Source of the DNA: JAUSPI01 sp964650385
GTDB lineage: Bacteria > Desulfobacterota > Syntrophia > Syntrophales > JADFWA01
NCBI GenBank assembly: GCA_964650385.1
Contig: CAZYTP010000032.1
Coordinates: forward strand, 1-24,617
Direction: 5' to 3'
Length of the DNA stretch: 24,617 nt
Shown in pieces: positions 1 through 6,240 of this stretch (position 1 is its first letter; each line of letters opens with the position of its first letter). The notes under the pieces were generated by a model, which worked only from the letters and a program-made list of their open reading frames with translations, was not told the origin of the DNA and made no database searches. A program made the translations under genes and the position numbers.

Positions 1-381
1 AATCCGTGTCTTTGCCTCGTTCAGGGTGAGTCCCAACCTCTCCAGTATTTGCCGCAGTATCATCATGGGTCGCTCGGTGCCTCGCCGATACAAAACAAGG
101 ATATCATCCGCATAACGCACTATGTGTGCGCCGAGTTTCTTCTCCAGTTGATGCCGCTCCCATATCCTGTCCAGAAGGTGCAGGTAGATGTTGGACAACA
201 ACGGTGAGATTCCTCCCCCTTGTGGCGTGCCTTTACGATTGCCCTTGACGCCACTGATGTTCCTTTGCTTGCCATCCTTGCCCTCTTCCTTAACCAGGGT
301 TTTGAGCTACATCTTTATGATGCGAAGTATTTCGCCGTCACTGATCCGCTCAGCAACCACAGCCAAAAGGTTGGCATGGGG
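1..381 (-). pseudogene. Group II intron reverse transcriptase/maturase, internal fragment with stop codon
   Basis: The minus strand encodes the palm region of a group II intron reverse transcriptase. From the right it reads PHANLLAVVAERISDG, then the GTPQGG-type block followed by SPLLSNIYLHLLD, then the catalytic RYADD box (103-114, inside VRYADDILVLY), and continues off the left edge of the window. It is broken in two ways. An in-frame TAG at 307-309 sits where family members usually have Trp (RIIKM-stop-LKTLV), and the N-terminal ~200 residues of the protein are missing. Upstream of about 381 the frame hits a stop and the sequence becomes intron RNA-like. Two substitutions at usually conserved sites, GGG for GGV before ISP and SGV for SGG, also suggest decay. 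The normal product splices and retromobilises the intron; this copy cannot encode it. Confidence 0.88.
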
Positions 382-535
382 CTACCTGCAGGTTCACTTG
401 CGTTACGGCCTGCTGCTTTGCCAATTGGAAACTTACGACCCCTTGTTACCAAGACGCCGCTCCCTTGAACTACCGGGGTGAATCGGACAATTCCCCGGAC
501 GGGACTTTAACCCGTAAGATCAAACAGTTGTTACT
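378..535 (-). ncRNA. Group II intron RNA remnant (domain I-like), fused to the RT fragment
   Basis: Read on the minus strand, this stretch has the look of domain I of a bacterial group II intron. It has a GTTAAAGTCCCGTCC-like block (497-511) near the presumed 5' side, and a CGCAAGTGAACCTGCAGGTAGCCCC-like block at 378-402. Normally domains I-III and the first ~200 RT codons would lie between this block and the RT palm, but here it abuts the RT frame directly, so a large internal deletion is likely. I could not place a canonical GUGYG 5' end, and the left limit near 535 is approximate. Identification is by resemblance only; no secondary structure was computed. Confidence 0.55.
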
Positions 536-560
536 GCATACGAACATTATACTTAATTAT

Positions 561-575
561 TTGACCGGGAGCACG
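561..575 (+). repeat. Dispersed repeat family, truncated copy D
   Basis: TTGACCGGGAGCACG repeats the first block of the copies at 8855 (TTGACCGGGAGCGCA) and 14665 (TTGACGGGGAGCACA). The second block is missing; the sequence runs into the end of the AlaX-like gene. It marks the right edge of the intron remnant. Confidence 0.4.
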
Positions 576-578
576 CTG

Positions 579-1031
579 CTATTTTTCCGGTTGGGCAATC
601 CTGTATCTTATCCTCAGCACCCCGTCTTCAAAACTTGATGAGACGATCCGGAATCCACCGATTTCTTTTGATGAGTTCACATGGGAGCCGATGCACGGGC
701 AGGCATCATAATCTCCGATTCTGACAATTCTGAGGTTATCACCCGCATCGTCAGGCAACCGCTCCAGCTTATAATGTTTCTGCGCCTCCTCTTTGGAAAT
801 ATACTCTTCGGCAATCGGCATATCGGCCGCAATAACGTCATTAACTTGCCTTTCGATTTCCTTGATTTCCTTTTCGGATAAAGGCCGATTGAAGTGGTAA
901 TCGCATTTCGATTTTCTCTTTTCGATATGGGCGCTGAAACAGCGGCCGCAGTCGAACATTCTGATCATAGTCTGATTGAGTAGATGCTCCGCCGAGTGCA
1001 TTCTTGTTTTCCGGTCAATTTCCTTTTCCAT
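579..1031 (-). CDS. Alanyl-tRNA editing protein, AlaX-like (tRNA_SAD domain)
   Basis: This encodes a 150-residue stand-alone editing domain of the alanyl/threonyl-tRNA synthetase second additional domain family. Members hydrolyse mischarged tRNA (typically Ser- or Gly-tRNA-Ala) in the cytoplasm. Both halves of the zinc site are visible: HxxxH at residues 12-16 (HSAEH) and CxxxH at 113-117 (CIGSH), the latter in the context DYDACPCIGSHVNSS and followed by the usual EIGGFRI strand. The protein lacks the N-terminal glycyl-rich barrel of AlaX-M/L and synthetase proteins, so it is a short form. The ATG at 1031 is preceded by a GAGG about 13 bases upstream, which is a little far. It stands alone between the intron remnant and a repeat region; no operon partner is visible. 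Substrate preference cannot be read from the sequence. Confidence 0.8.
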   Translation of the reverse strand: MEKEIDRKTRMHSAEHLLNQTMIRMFDCGRCFSAHIEKRKSKCDYHFNRPLSEKEIKEIERQVNDVIAADMPIAEEYISKEEAQKHYKLERLPDDAGDNLRIVRIGDYDACPCIGSHVNSSKEIGGFRIVSSSFEDGVLRIRYRIAQPEK

Positions 1032-1076
1032 AGCTGTATCATTACCTCGTTTATAGAGTGGAGACCTTTGAATTTT

Positions 1077-1191
1077 GTCATTTCGAGGAGTGTTAACGAC
1101 GAGTAATCTTAATGATTCACGTTTGTTAAGATTTCTCCCGGAGCCTGCCCTGAGAATAATAGTAAGATTCCTCGCTTCGCTCGGAATGACA
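1077..1191. repeat. MITE-like inverted repeat (CHSERSEE-type)
   Basis: The element starts GTCATTTCGAGGAG at 1077 and ends CTCGGAATGACA at 1191, so its ends are imperfect inverted repeats of each other (TGTCATTCCGAGC... type). The inner part also pairs: TAATCTTAA near 1104-1112 with a TAAGATT at 1163-1169. Translating the minus strand gives FCHSERSEESYYYS, the familiar false peptide from this kind of intergenic repeat in anaerobic proteobacteria. It is non-coding and probably mobilised in trans. Only one full copy is in the window. Confidence 0.65.
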
Positions 1192-1298
1192 GAAGCGAAG
1201 GGGTCGAAATGACAGATAATGATGGTTTTTCAAAGGTCTACGGGTATTTGCCCGTAATAAAGAATTCTCAATTAATATATCATAAATGTAATTTGTTC

Positions 1299-1327
1299 TT
1301 GACACAACCGTCTTTTTCATTTTTATC
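1299..1327 (+). promoter_or_regulatory. Possible sigma70-type promoter of the HAD gene
   Basis: A perfect TTGACA at 1299-1304 is followed 17 bases later by TTTATC (1322-1327), which is a poor -10 box (3 of 6). It lies 52-80 bases before the HAD start codon. The weak -10 keeps confidence low. Confidence 0.3.
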
Positions 1328-1378
1328 TCTAATGCGTATTTTTTATTTTTCTATGAGGAGTTGGGTGGAAATCAAGCC

Positions 1379-2101
1379 ATGAATCTGACCGGAGTTAAAT
1401 TCGTCATCTTTGATGTCAACGGAGTATTGATCGATTCAAATCTGACAAACGCGAAGGCGATGGCCGAGGCGTTTACAAACGATTACGATCTGCAGCAGCA
1501 AATCGTCGAATTTTACCTGAAGCTTACCGGAATCGACCGTGGAAGCAAGATTCGCCGGATTCAGGAGGAAGTGATCGGCCGCCCCTTCAAGGAAGGCGAG
1601 TTTGAGCTCCGCTGGGAGGGATTCAAAACAATCGGAGGGGCAAGCATGCTCACAGTTCCCCTAACGCCCGGATGCAAAGAGGTTCTCGATGAATTCGGGA
1701 AACGAAACATTGTCCGGATTGCGCTGTCAAATACACCCATAGAAGAGCTGAGAAACTGTTTGTCGGCCCAGAAACTTGAGAAACGTCTCGAGGTAATCCG
1801 GGGGGGCGGAGACTGGCCCAAGGCAGAATCGCTTACCCGCCTTCTTGAAGAATTTCATTACAACCCTGCTGAATGCCTCTTTATCGGTGACGGGAAGGGG
1901 GATCTAATGGCGGCAAAACCTGCGGGGGTTTCCTTTGTTGCAATCGACCCTGACACCGGGGAATTTGACGGCGAGACCGGATTCGACGGGCCCTACACCA
2001 ATTTAGCTCATTTCGGCCGGGGGTCAGGTCTTGCTTTTTGCCATCATGAATGTCAGGGGGATCACAAAATTGCATCAAGGATGGCAAAAAGCAAGACCTG
2101 A
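1379..2101 (+). CDS. HAD-superfamily hydrolase with D-to-N change and repeat-derived C-terminus
   Basis: This is a 240-residue haloacid dehalogenase fold protein of the phosphoglycolate phosphatase/beta-phosphoglucomutase type. Motif I is FDVNGVLIDS with nucleophile D12; motif II is ALSNTP with S117; motif III is K148 in WPKAES; motif IV is FIGDGKGDLMAA with D171 and D175. A cap domain lies between motifs I and II (about residues 22-90). The residue two after the nucleophile is N14 (codon AAC), where phosphatases normally use the acid/base Asp, so ordinary phosphatase activity may be reduced or changed. I chose ATG 1379 (MNLTGVKFVIFD), which has a GGTGGA upstream. A TTG at 1361 is in frame, but the AGGAG there abuts it. 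From residue ~214 onward (GSGLAFCHHE...) the frame runs through a palindromic repeat, so the native end was probably replaced. Substrate unknown. Confidence 0.8.
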   Translation: MNLTGVKFVIFDVNGVLIDSNLTNAKAMAEAFTNDYDLQQQIVEFYLKLTGIDRGSKIRRIQEEVIGRPFKEGEFELRWEGFKTIGGASMLTVPLTPGCKEVLDEFGKRNIVRIALSNTPIEELRNCLSAQKLEKRLEVIRGGGDWPKAESLTRLLEEFHYNPAECLFIGDGKGDLMAAKPAGVSFVAIDPDTGEFDGETGFDGPYTNLAHFGRGSGLAFCHHECQGDHKIASRMAKSKT

Positions 2102-2106
2102 CCCCC
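2019..2106. repeat. Palindromic MITE/REPIN-like element with perfect 26-bp inverted repeats
   Basis: The left arm at 2019-2044 (starting GGGGGTCAGGTCTTGC) and the right arm at 2081-2106 (ending GCAAGACCTGACCCCC) are perfect 26-base reverse complements around a 36-base centre. The element overlaps the 3' end of the HAD gene and supplies its stop codon (TGA 2099-2101). It ends 9 bases before the stop of the convergent gltA/nfnB-like gene, so the RNA hairpin could also serve as a two-way transcription barrier. It has no coding capacity of its own; mobilisation in trans by an IS200/TnpA-REP-like enzyme is a guess. Confidence 0.8.
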
Positions 2107-2114
2107 CCTGTCAA

Positions 2115-3548
2115 CTACTCCGACTCCGTTTTTTCCGGCCCGGTCACTTTCCCCGTCATGATATATTCGTGGATGCTCGCAGCGGCAATTTTTCCGGCGC
2201 CCATTGCGGAAATCACCGTGGCAGCACCCGTTACGATATCACCACCCGCGAAAACACCCTTTTTGGAAGTTTCGAGTGTGTCCGGATTACACTCCAGTGT
2301 GCCCCAGCGGGTAGTCTTAAGATCCGGCGTGGTCATTGGAATAAGCGGATTCGGAAGGTTGCCGAGCGCGGGAATAACAGTATCACATTCAATAATAAAT
2401 TCGCTGCCTTCGACGGGTACCGGTCTGCGGCGTCCGGAGTCGTCCGGCTCACCGAGTTCCATCTTTATGCACTCAACGGCCTTTACCCTGCCCTCTTCGT
2501 CGCCTATGATCCGTACCGGATTGGTAAGGAGTTGAAATTCGATACCTTCTTCCTCGGCGTGGTGGATTTCCTCGTCTCGTGCCGGCATCTCCTCAAGGCT
2601 TCGCCTGTAGACTATTACCGATTCCGCCCCGAGTCGAATGGCGGTCCGGGCCGAGTCCATCGCCACGTTGCCGCCGCCTATGGTAACGGTTTTCCTGCTC
2701 CTGATAGGCGCGGTGCCGTACTCTGGAAACCTGAATGACTTCATCAGGTTCGATCTGGTGAGGTACTCGTTTGCCGAATAGACACCGACAAGGTTTTCAC
2801 CGGGGATATCCATGAACATGGGAAGTCCGGCACCGGTGGCTATGAAGACCGCATTGTAACCATCTTTCATAAGCTCATCCACGGTGCGTGCCTTGCCGAC
2901 CACATAATCCATAATGATCTCAACGCCGAGTTTTTTAAGGTAGTCTATCTCATACTTAACGATTTCTTTAGGCAGGCGGAATTCGGGAATGCCGTATACC
3001 AGAACCCCTCCCGTTTCGTGGAGTGCTTCAAAGATTGTGACACCATGTCCTAATTTGATAAGATCGCCGGCAACGGTGAGCCCCGCCGGTCCCGCTCCGA
3101 TGATGGCCACCTTTTTGCCCGTCGGTTCGGCAATCTCAGGCATTTCAAACTTACCGTTTCTCCGTTCGTAATCAGCGGCAAACCTCTCGAGGCGTCCAAT
3201 AGCCACCGGCTCACCCTTCTTGCCGAGGATGCACTTTATCTCGCACTGGGTCTCCTGCGGACATACACGGCCGGTAACGGCAGGCAGTGCATTCTGCTCT
3301 TTTAGCTTCCATGCCGCCTCAATAAATTTGCCTTCCTCGATGAGTCTGATGAAACCGGGGATATCTATGTTCACGGGACACCCTGTTACGCAAAGAGGTT
3401 TCTTGCATTTAATACAGCGCTTTGCCTCCATTACGGCAAGCTCTTCGGTAAAACCGTAAGGCACTTCTTCAAAATTATGTTTTCGTCTTTTCGGGTCCTG
3501 TTCGGGCATCTTTTGCCTGGGGATTTTTTTTCTTTCCTTAGGATCCAT
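2115..3548 (-). CDS. NfnB/GltA-type NADPH-binding flavin/Fe-S oxidoreductase
   Basis: This 477-residue protein has the GltD fold shared by the homotetrameric NADPH glutamate synthase small subunit (GltA) and NfnB, the large subunit of the bifurcating NADH-dependent ferredoxin:NADP oxidoreductase. N-terminal cysteines for two [4Fe-4S] clusters are present: C45, C48, C53, C57 and C96, C102, C106 with E99 in the CPQETQC loop. NfnB is known to use a glutamate ligand in one cluster; whether E99 is that residue needs alignment. The FAD Rossmann motif GAGPAG is at 151-156, the NADP(H) site is GGGNVAMD with the following YRRSLEEMPAR arginines, and the C-terminal FAD-closing segment is GVFAGGDIVTGA. 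ATG 3548 has AGGAA six bases upstream. It lies downstream of a gene whose C-terminus is NfnA-like, so NfnB partnership is favoured over glutamate synthase; no GltB is in the window. A MITE-like element fills the 181-base gap. Confidence 0.85.
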   Translation of the reverse strand: MDPKERKKIPRQKMPEQDPKRRKHNFEEVPYGFTEELAVMEAKRCIKCKKPLCVTGCPVNIDIPGFIRLIEEGKFIEAAWKLKEQNALPAVTGRVCPQETQCEIKCILGKKGEPVAIGRLERFAADYERRNGKFEMPEIAEPTGKKVAIIGAGPAGLTVAGDLIKLGHGVTIFEALHETGGVLVYGIPEFRLPKEIVKYEIDYLKKLGVEIIMDYVVGKARTVDELMKDGYNAVFIATGAGLPMFMDIPGENLVGVYSANEYLTRSNLMKSFRFPEYGTAPIRSRKTVTIGGGNVAMDSARTAIRLGAESVIVYRRSLEEMPARDEEIHHAEEEGIEFQLLTNPVRIIGDEEGRVKAVECIKMELGEPDDSGRRRPVPVEGSEFIIECDTVIPALGNLPNPLIPMTTPDLKTTRWGTLECNPDTLETSKKGVFAGGDIVTGAATVISAMGAGKIAAASIHEYIMTGKVTGPEKTESE

Positions 3549-3577
3549 GTCAATTCCTGATCTTTATTTTGATGTAT

Positions 3578-3711
3578 TCGTAAAAAGTCATGAACTGCAC
3601 CATTTGTCATCCTGAACTCGTTTCAGGATCTCACTTGTTTCAGCATCTAATCATTTCAGTAAGTTAGAGACCCTGAAATAAATTCAGGGTGACAAAAAAG
3701 ACTTTTTACGA
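3578..3711. repeat. 134-bp MITE-like element inside the redox operon
   Basis: Outer ends TCGTAAAAAGTC (3578-3589) and GACTTTTTACGA (3700-3711) are perfect 12-base inverted repeats. Inside them lie a second pair of arms, 3606-3631 and 3668-3693, which match in 21 of 26 positions when one is reversed. Each inner arm is itself a small palindrome (CCTGAA...TTCAGG and CCTGAA...TTCAGG-type). No open frame is present. It occupies most of the gap between the NuoG/NfnA fusion gene and the NfnB-like gene, so operon transcripts would carry a strong hairpin here. Confidence 0.75.
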
Positions 3712-3729
3712 GACTGTTTATTTTAGCGG

Positions 3730-6240
3730 TCAGCCATTCGAACAGCTGTGGTTGTACATCTTGAACGGCTCTTGGGGCAGGGCCTCGACCTCTTCCTTTT
3801 TGAATGCGGCCTGCCTCTGTATGAGTTCAATCCAGTTGATCTTAAGCCCGTCCAGAAACGGGCCGTTCACGCACGCAAATTTAGTATCCTCCCCGACACT
3901 GACACGGCATACCCCGCACATCCCCGTACCGTCCAGCATGAGCGAGTTCATCGCGGTTTGAATCGGGATATTATGCTCCCTGGCGACTTCAGAGACGAGC
4001 ATCATCATAAACGTACACCCGATGACGTACGACTGATCTATCTTTTCTCCTCTGTCAACCAGCATCGAAATCACCTCCTGCACACCACCCTTCATTCCTG
4101 CGGAGCCGTCTTTTGTAACGATAATCAGCTCATCGCAGTTTTCGGAAAGTTTCTCCTGCCAGTGGAGCAGGTAATGGCTCGATGCTTCCTTGATTACGAT
4201 CACCCTGTTGCCGGCCTCTTTCATGGCACGGGCAATCGGCAGCATTGCGCCGACACCGTAACAGCCTCCGGCACAAACGACCGTGCCGTATTTCTTAACT
4301 TCGACCGGGGTTCCGAGCGGCCCGGCAAGGTGCGCGAGATGTTCGCCGGAGCGCGTGGTTGCCATCTCGCGGCTCGATCTGCCCACTTCATGAATTACCA
4401 TCGTAACGGTACCCTCTTCACGGTTAAAATCCGATATGGTGTAAGGGATGCGCTCAGATTTTTCGTTCACCATCGCTATAACAAACTGGCCGGGCTGACA
4501 CTTTTCCGCGATCACCGGCGCGTGTACCGTTATCATATAAGTATTCGGCACAATCTCGACCTTTTCAATAATTTTAAACGGCCTTTCTTCCGTGGGCTCA
4601 TCATCTGTCGATTTTTCAGCGGTTTCCTCGAAGGTAAGGCTCTTGAGCGCGCAGACAACGTCGGCAAGTCTGTGCCCCCTGTAAAAACAAGGCAGGGCGG
4701 TAACATCATCGAGAGGTGACGGATCGGGGAATGCCGGCACATCGTAAACCACACCTTTTTCACTCAATTCTTTGTTGATATCGGCGGTGGATTCGAAATC
4801 GAATCCCGAAGCACCTATCTTTTGAGCAATATCGCAGACAATCTTCCAGTCAGGGAACAGGCCATAAGGAGGAGTACCCGCGGCGGTAAGCGTCTTAATC
4901 TGCCCGGATGAGTTGAGAAATGTACCGTCGGTTTCGGCAAGCGCCGCGGCCGCGATCACGACATCCGCCGCTTTTTCCGTTTCGGAAGGGAACATGTCGG
5001 ATATAACGATTGTCTCAAGTCTTTTGAGTACGGCCGGTTCGAGATAATTGCCGGTCGAGTAAAGGGCATTAACCTCTCCTTTTTCTATGGCTTCGGCCAC
5101 CGGGCCGGGCTCTATCACAAGCGTTTCACCGTGGGATGCGGCAACGGCAAAGTTGTCGGATTTCATGACTTCCTTCGCAAATTTTTTCAGCAGATAAATC
5201 TCCTCACGAGTGGCCGCCGAATTGGCAATAAGGGCAAACTGTTCTCCCGAGCAGGTCCCAAGTTTTTCCGCGGCCATGGCAATCGCATCCTCATATGTTG
5301 TCTTTATCAGGCCGTCTTCGATACGCACCTGGTGTGAAACCATCCTCAAAGGGTTGTCCATAAGCTGCGGCAGCACGAACCGCCCCACCGCACAAATACG
5401 GGCCTCTCTTGTAAACTCGGTCATCCCTGACCCGATCACCCGCGCGTTCTTGAGCTTGAAGCGAACTGAACATCCGTGAGGGCACATCACGCATGTGGAG
5501 ACTTTCGTCTTATCCGCGGCCCCATACCATTTTGCATACCTGTCAGACAGAGCGCCTGTCGGGCAGATATCAATACACGCACCACAAAACCGGCAATCCG
5601 TTTCAGTGTGAGCCCTGTGGAATGCCGTCCCGATGCGGGCATCCTTGCCGCGGCTGATAAAATCGATCGTACCTTTTTCATTTATCTTTTCGCAGATGCG
5701 GGCACACCGACCGCAAAGGACACAGAGATTGTAATCCCTGTCCATAAACGGGTCGTTCCGTTCAATATCCAGATTTCTGTAGATTATTGGTACTTCGAAT
5801 TCATTGATCCGGTATTCATCGGCGAGTTTTCTCAGTTCGCAGTTATCTATGTTACTGCAAAAGATGCAGCGTGTGGCTTTGCCGGTCTTAAAGGGAAGCG
5901 GCCGGTACTTCTCGCATAACTCACGGTGATTACAGACGAGGCACGGGCTGGTATGGCCGCTCAACATCAGTTTTATCACATTTCTGCGGAGTTCAATAAT
6001 TTCAGGAGATTTTGTTTTGACGACCATACCATCTGTTGCGGGTGTAGTGCATGATGTTGGATACCCGCGGATGCCTTCAATTTGAACAATACACAAACGG
6101 CATGCCCCGTACGGTTCAAGCGCGGGGTGAGCACAGAGAGTGGGGATTTCGATCCCGGCTCTCTGCGCGGCCTTGAGTACTGTATCGCCTTTCTCAGCTT
6201 TTACTTCTCTTCCATCTATTGTAAGTGTTATCTCACTCAT
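3730..6240 (-). CDS. NuoG-like Fe-S subunit fused to an NfnA-like ferredoxin:NADP oxidoreductase domain
   Basis: This is an 836-residue fusion. Residues 1-75 form a [2Fe-2S] domain (C36, C47, C50, C64). Next come the His-Cys3 [4Fe-4S] site (H96, C100, C103, C109), an extra Cys trio (C125, C128, C134), two ferredoxin clusters (C173/176/179/183 and C216/219/222/226), and a molybdopterin-enzyme-type Cys4 site (C250, C253, C257, C283). A NuoG-like degenerate molybdopterin domain covers ~285-530. From ~553 on it is FNR/PyrK/NfnA-like (RIPYTISDF, GTVVCAGGCYGVGAMLPIA), ending in a cluster site D770-x4-C775-x2-C778-x11-C790. The start was set at ATG 6240 (MSEITLTIDG), which overlaps the previous stop by eight bases. 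A longer reading to 6456 only extends 72 codons into the upstream gene. No H-cluster or Mo catalytic residues are seen, so it is an electron-transfer hub, not a hydrogenase or formate dehydrogenase. Confidence 0.85.
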   Translation of the reverse strand: MSEITLTIDGREVKAEKGDTVLKAAQRAGIEIPTLCAHPALEPYGACRLCIVQIEGIRGYPTSCTTPATDGMVVKTKSPEIIELRRNVIKLMLSGHTSPCLVCNHRELCEKYRPLPFKTGKATRCIFCSNIDNCELRKLADEYRINEFEVPIIYRNLDIERNDPFMDRDYNLCVLCGRCARICEKINEKGTIDFISRGKDARIGTAFHRAHTETDCRFCGACIDICPTGALSDRYAKWYGAADKTKVSTCVMCPHGCSVRFKLKNARVIGSGMTEFTREARICAVGRFVLPQLMDNPLRMVSHQVRIEDGLIKTTYEDAIAMAAEKLGTCSGEQFALIANSAATREEIYLLKKFAKEVMKSDNFAVAASHGETLVIEPGPVAEAIEKGEVNALYSTGNYLEPAVLKRLETIVISDMFPSETEKAADVVIAAAALAETDGTFLNSSGQIKTLTAAGTPPYGLFPDWKIVCDIAQKIGASGFDFESTADINKELSEKGVVYDVPAFPDPSPLDDVTALPCFYRGHRLADVVCALKSLTFEETAEKSTDDEPTEERPFKIIEKVEIVPNTYMITVHAPVIAEKCQPGQFVIAMVNEKSERIPYTISDFNREEGTVTMVIHEVGRSSREMATTRSGEHLAHLAGPLGTPVEVKKYGTVVCAGGCYGVGAMLPIARAMKEAGNRVIVIKEASSHYLLHWQEKLSENCDELIIVTKDGSAGMKGGVQEVISMLVDRGEKIDQSYVIGCTFMMMLVSEVAREHNIPIQTAMNSLMLDGTGMCGVCRVSVGEDTKFACVNGPFLDGLKINWIELIQRQAAFKKEEVEALPQEPFKMYNHSCSNG

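Larger units (their letters stand above)
1032..1378. other. Gene-free region with repeats and HAD-gene promoter
   Basis: About 350 bases between the divergent AlaX-like and HAD genes. It holds a MITE-like inverted repeat (1077-1191), a decayed extra copy of its end (GTCGAAATGAC near 1203-1213), an AT-rich stretch around 1255-1290, and a possible promoter for the HAD gene. The open frame on the minus strand at 1126-1320 is the translation of the repeat and is not a gene. Confidence 0.7.

Noticed and set aside
188..481. Plus-strand open frames over the intron region
   Set aside because: They are antisense to the reverse transcriptase fragment and intron RNA and resemble no protein.
1126..1320. 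64-codon minus-strand open frame (CHSERSEESYYY)
   Set aside because: It is the translation of the MITE-like inverted repeat and adjoining AT-rich sequence; this peptide is a common false gene call.
2031..2738. 235-codon plus-strand frame opposite the NfnB-like gene
   Set aside because: Antisense shadow of a clearly conserved gene; composition is arginine- and histidine-rich without motifs.
3748..4719. 323-codon plus-strand frame opposite the NuoG/NfnA fusion
   Set aside because: Antisense shadow; the minus-strand product has complete cofactor motifs throughout.
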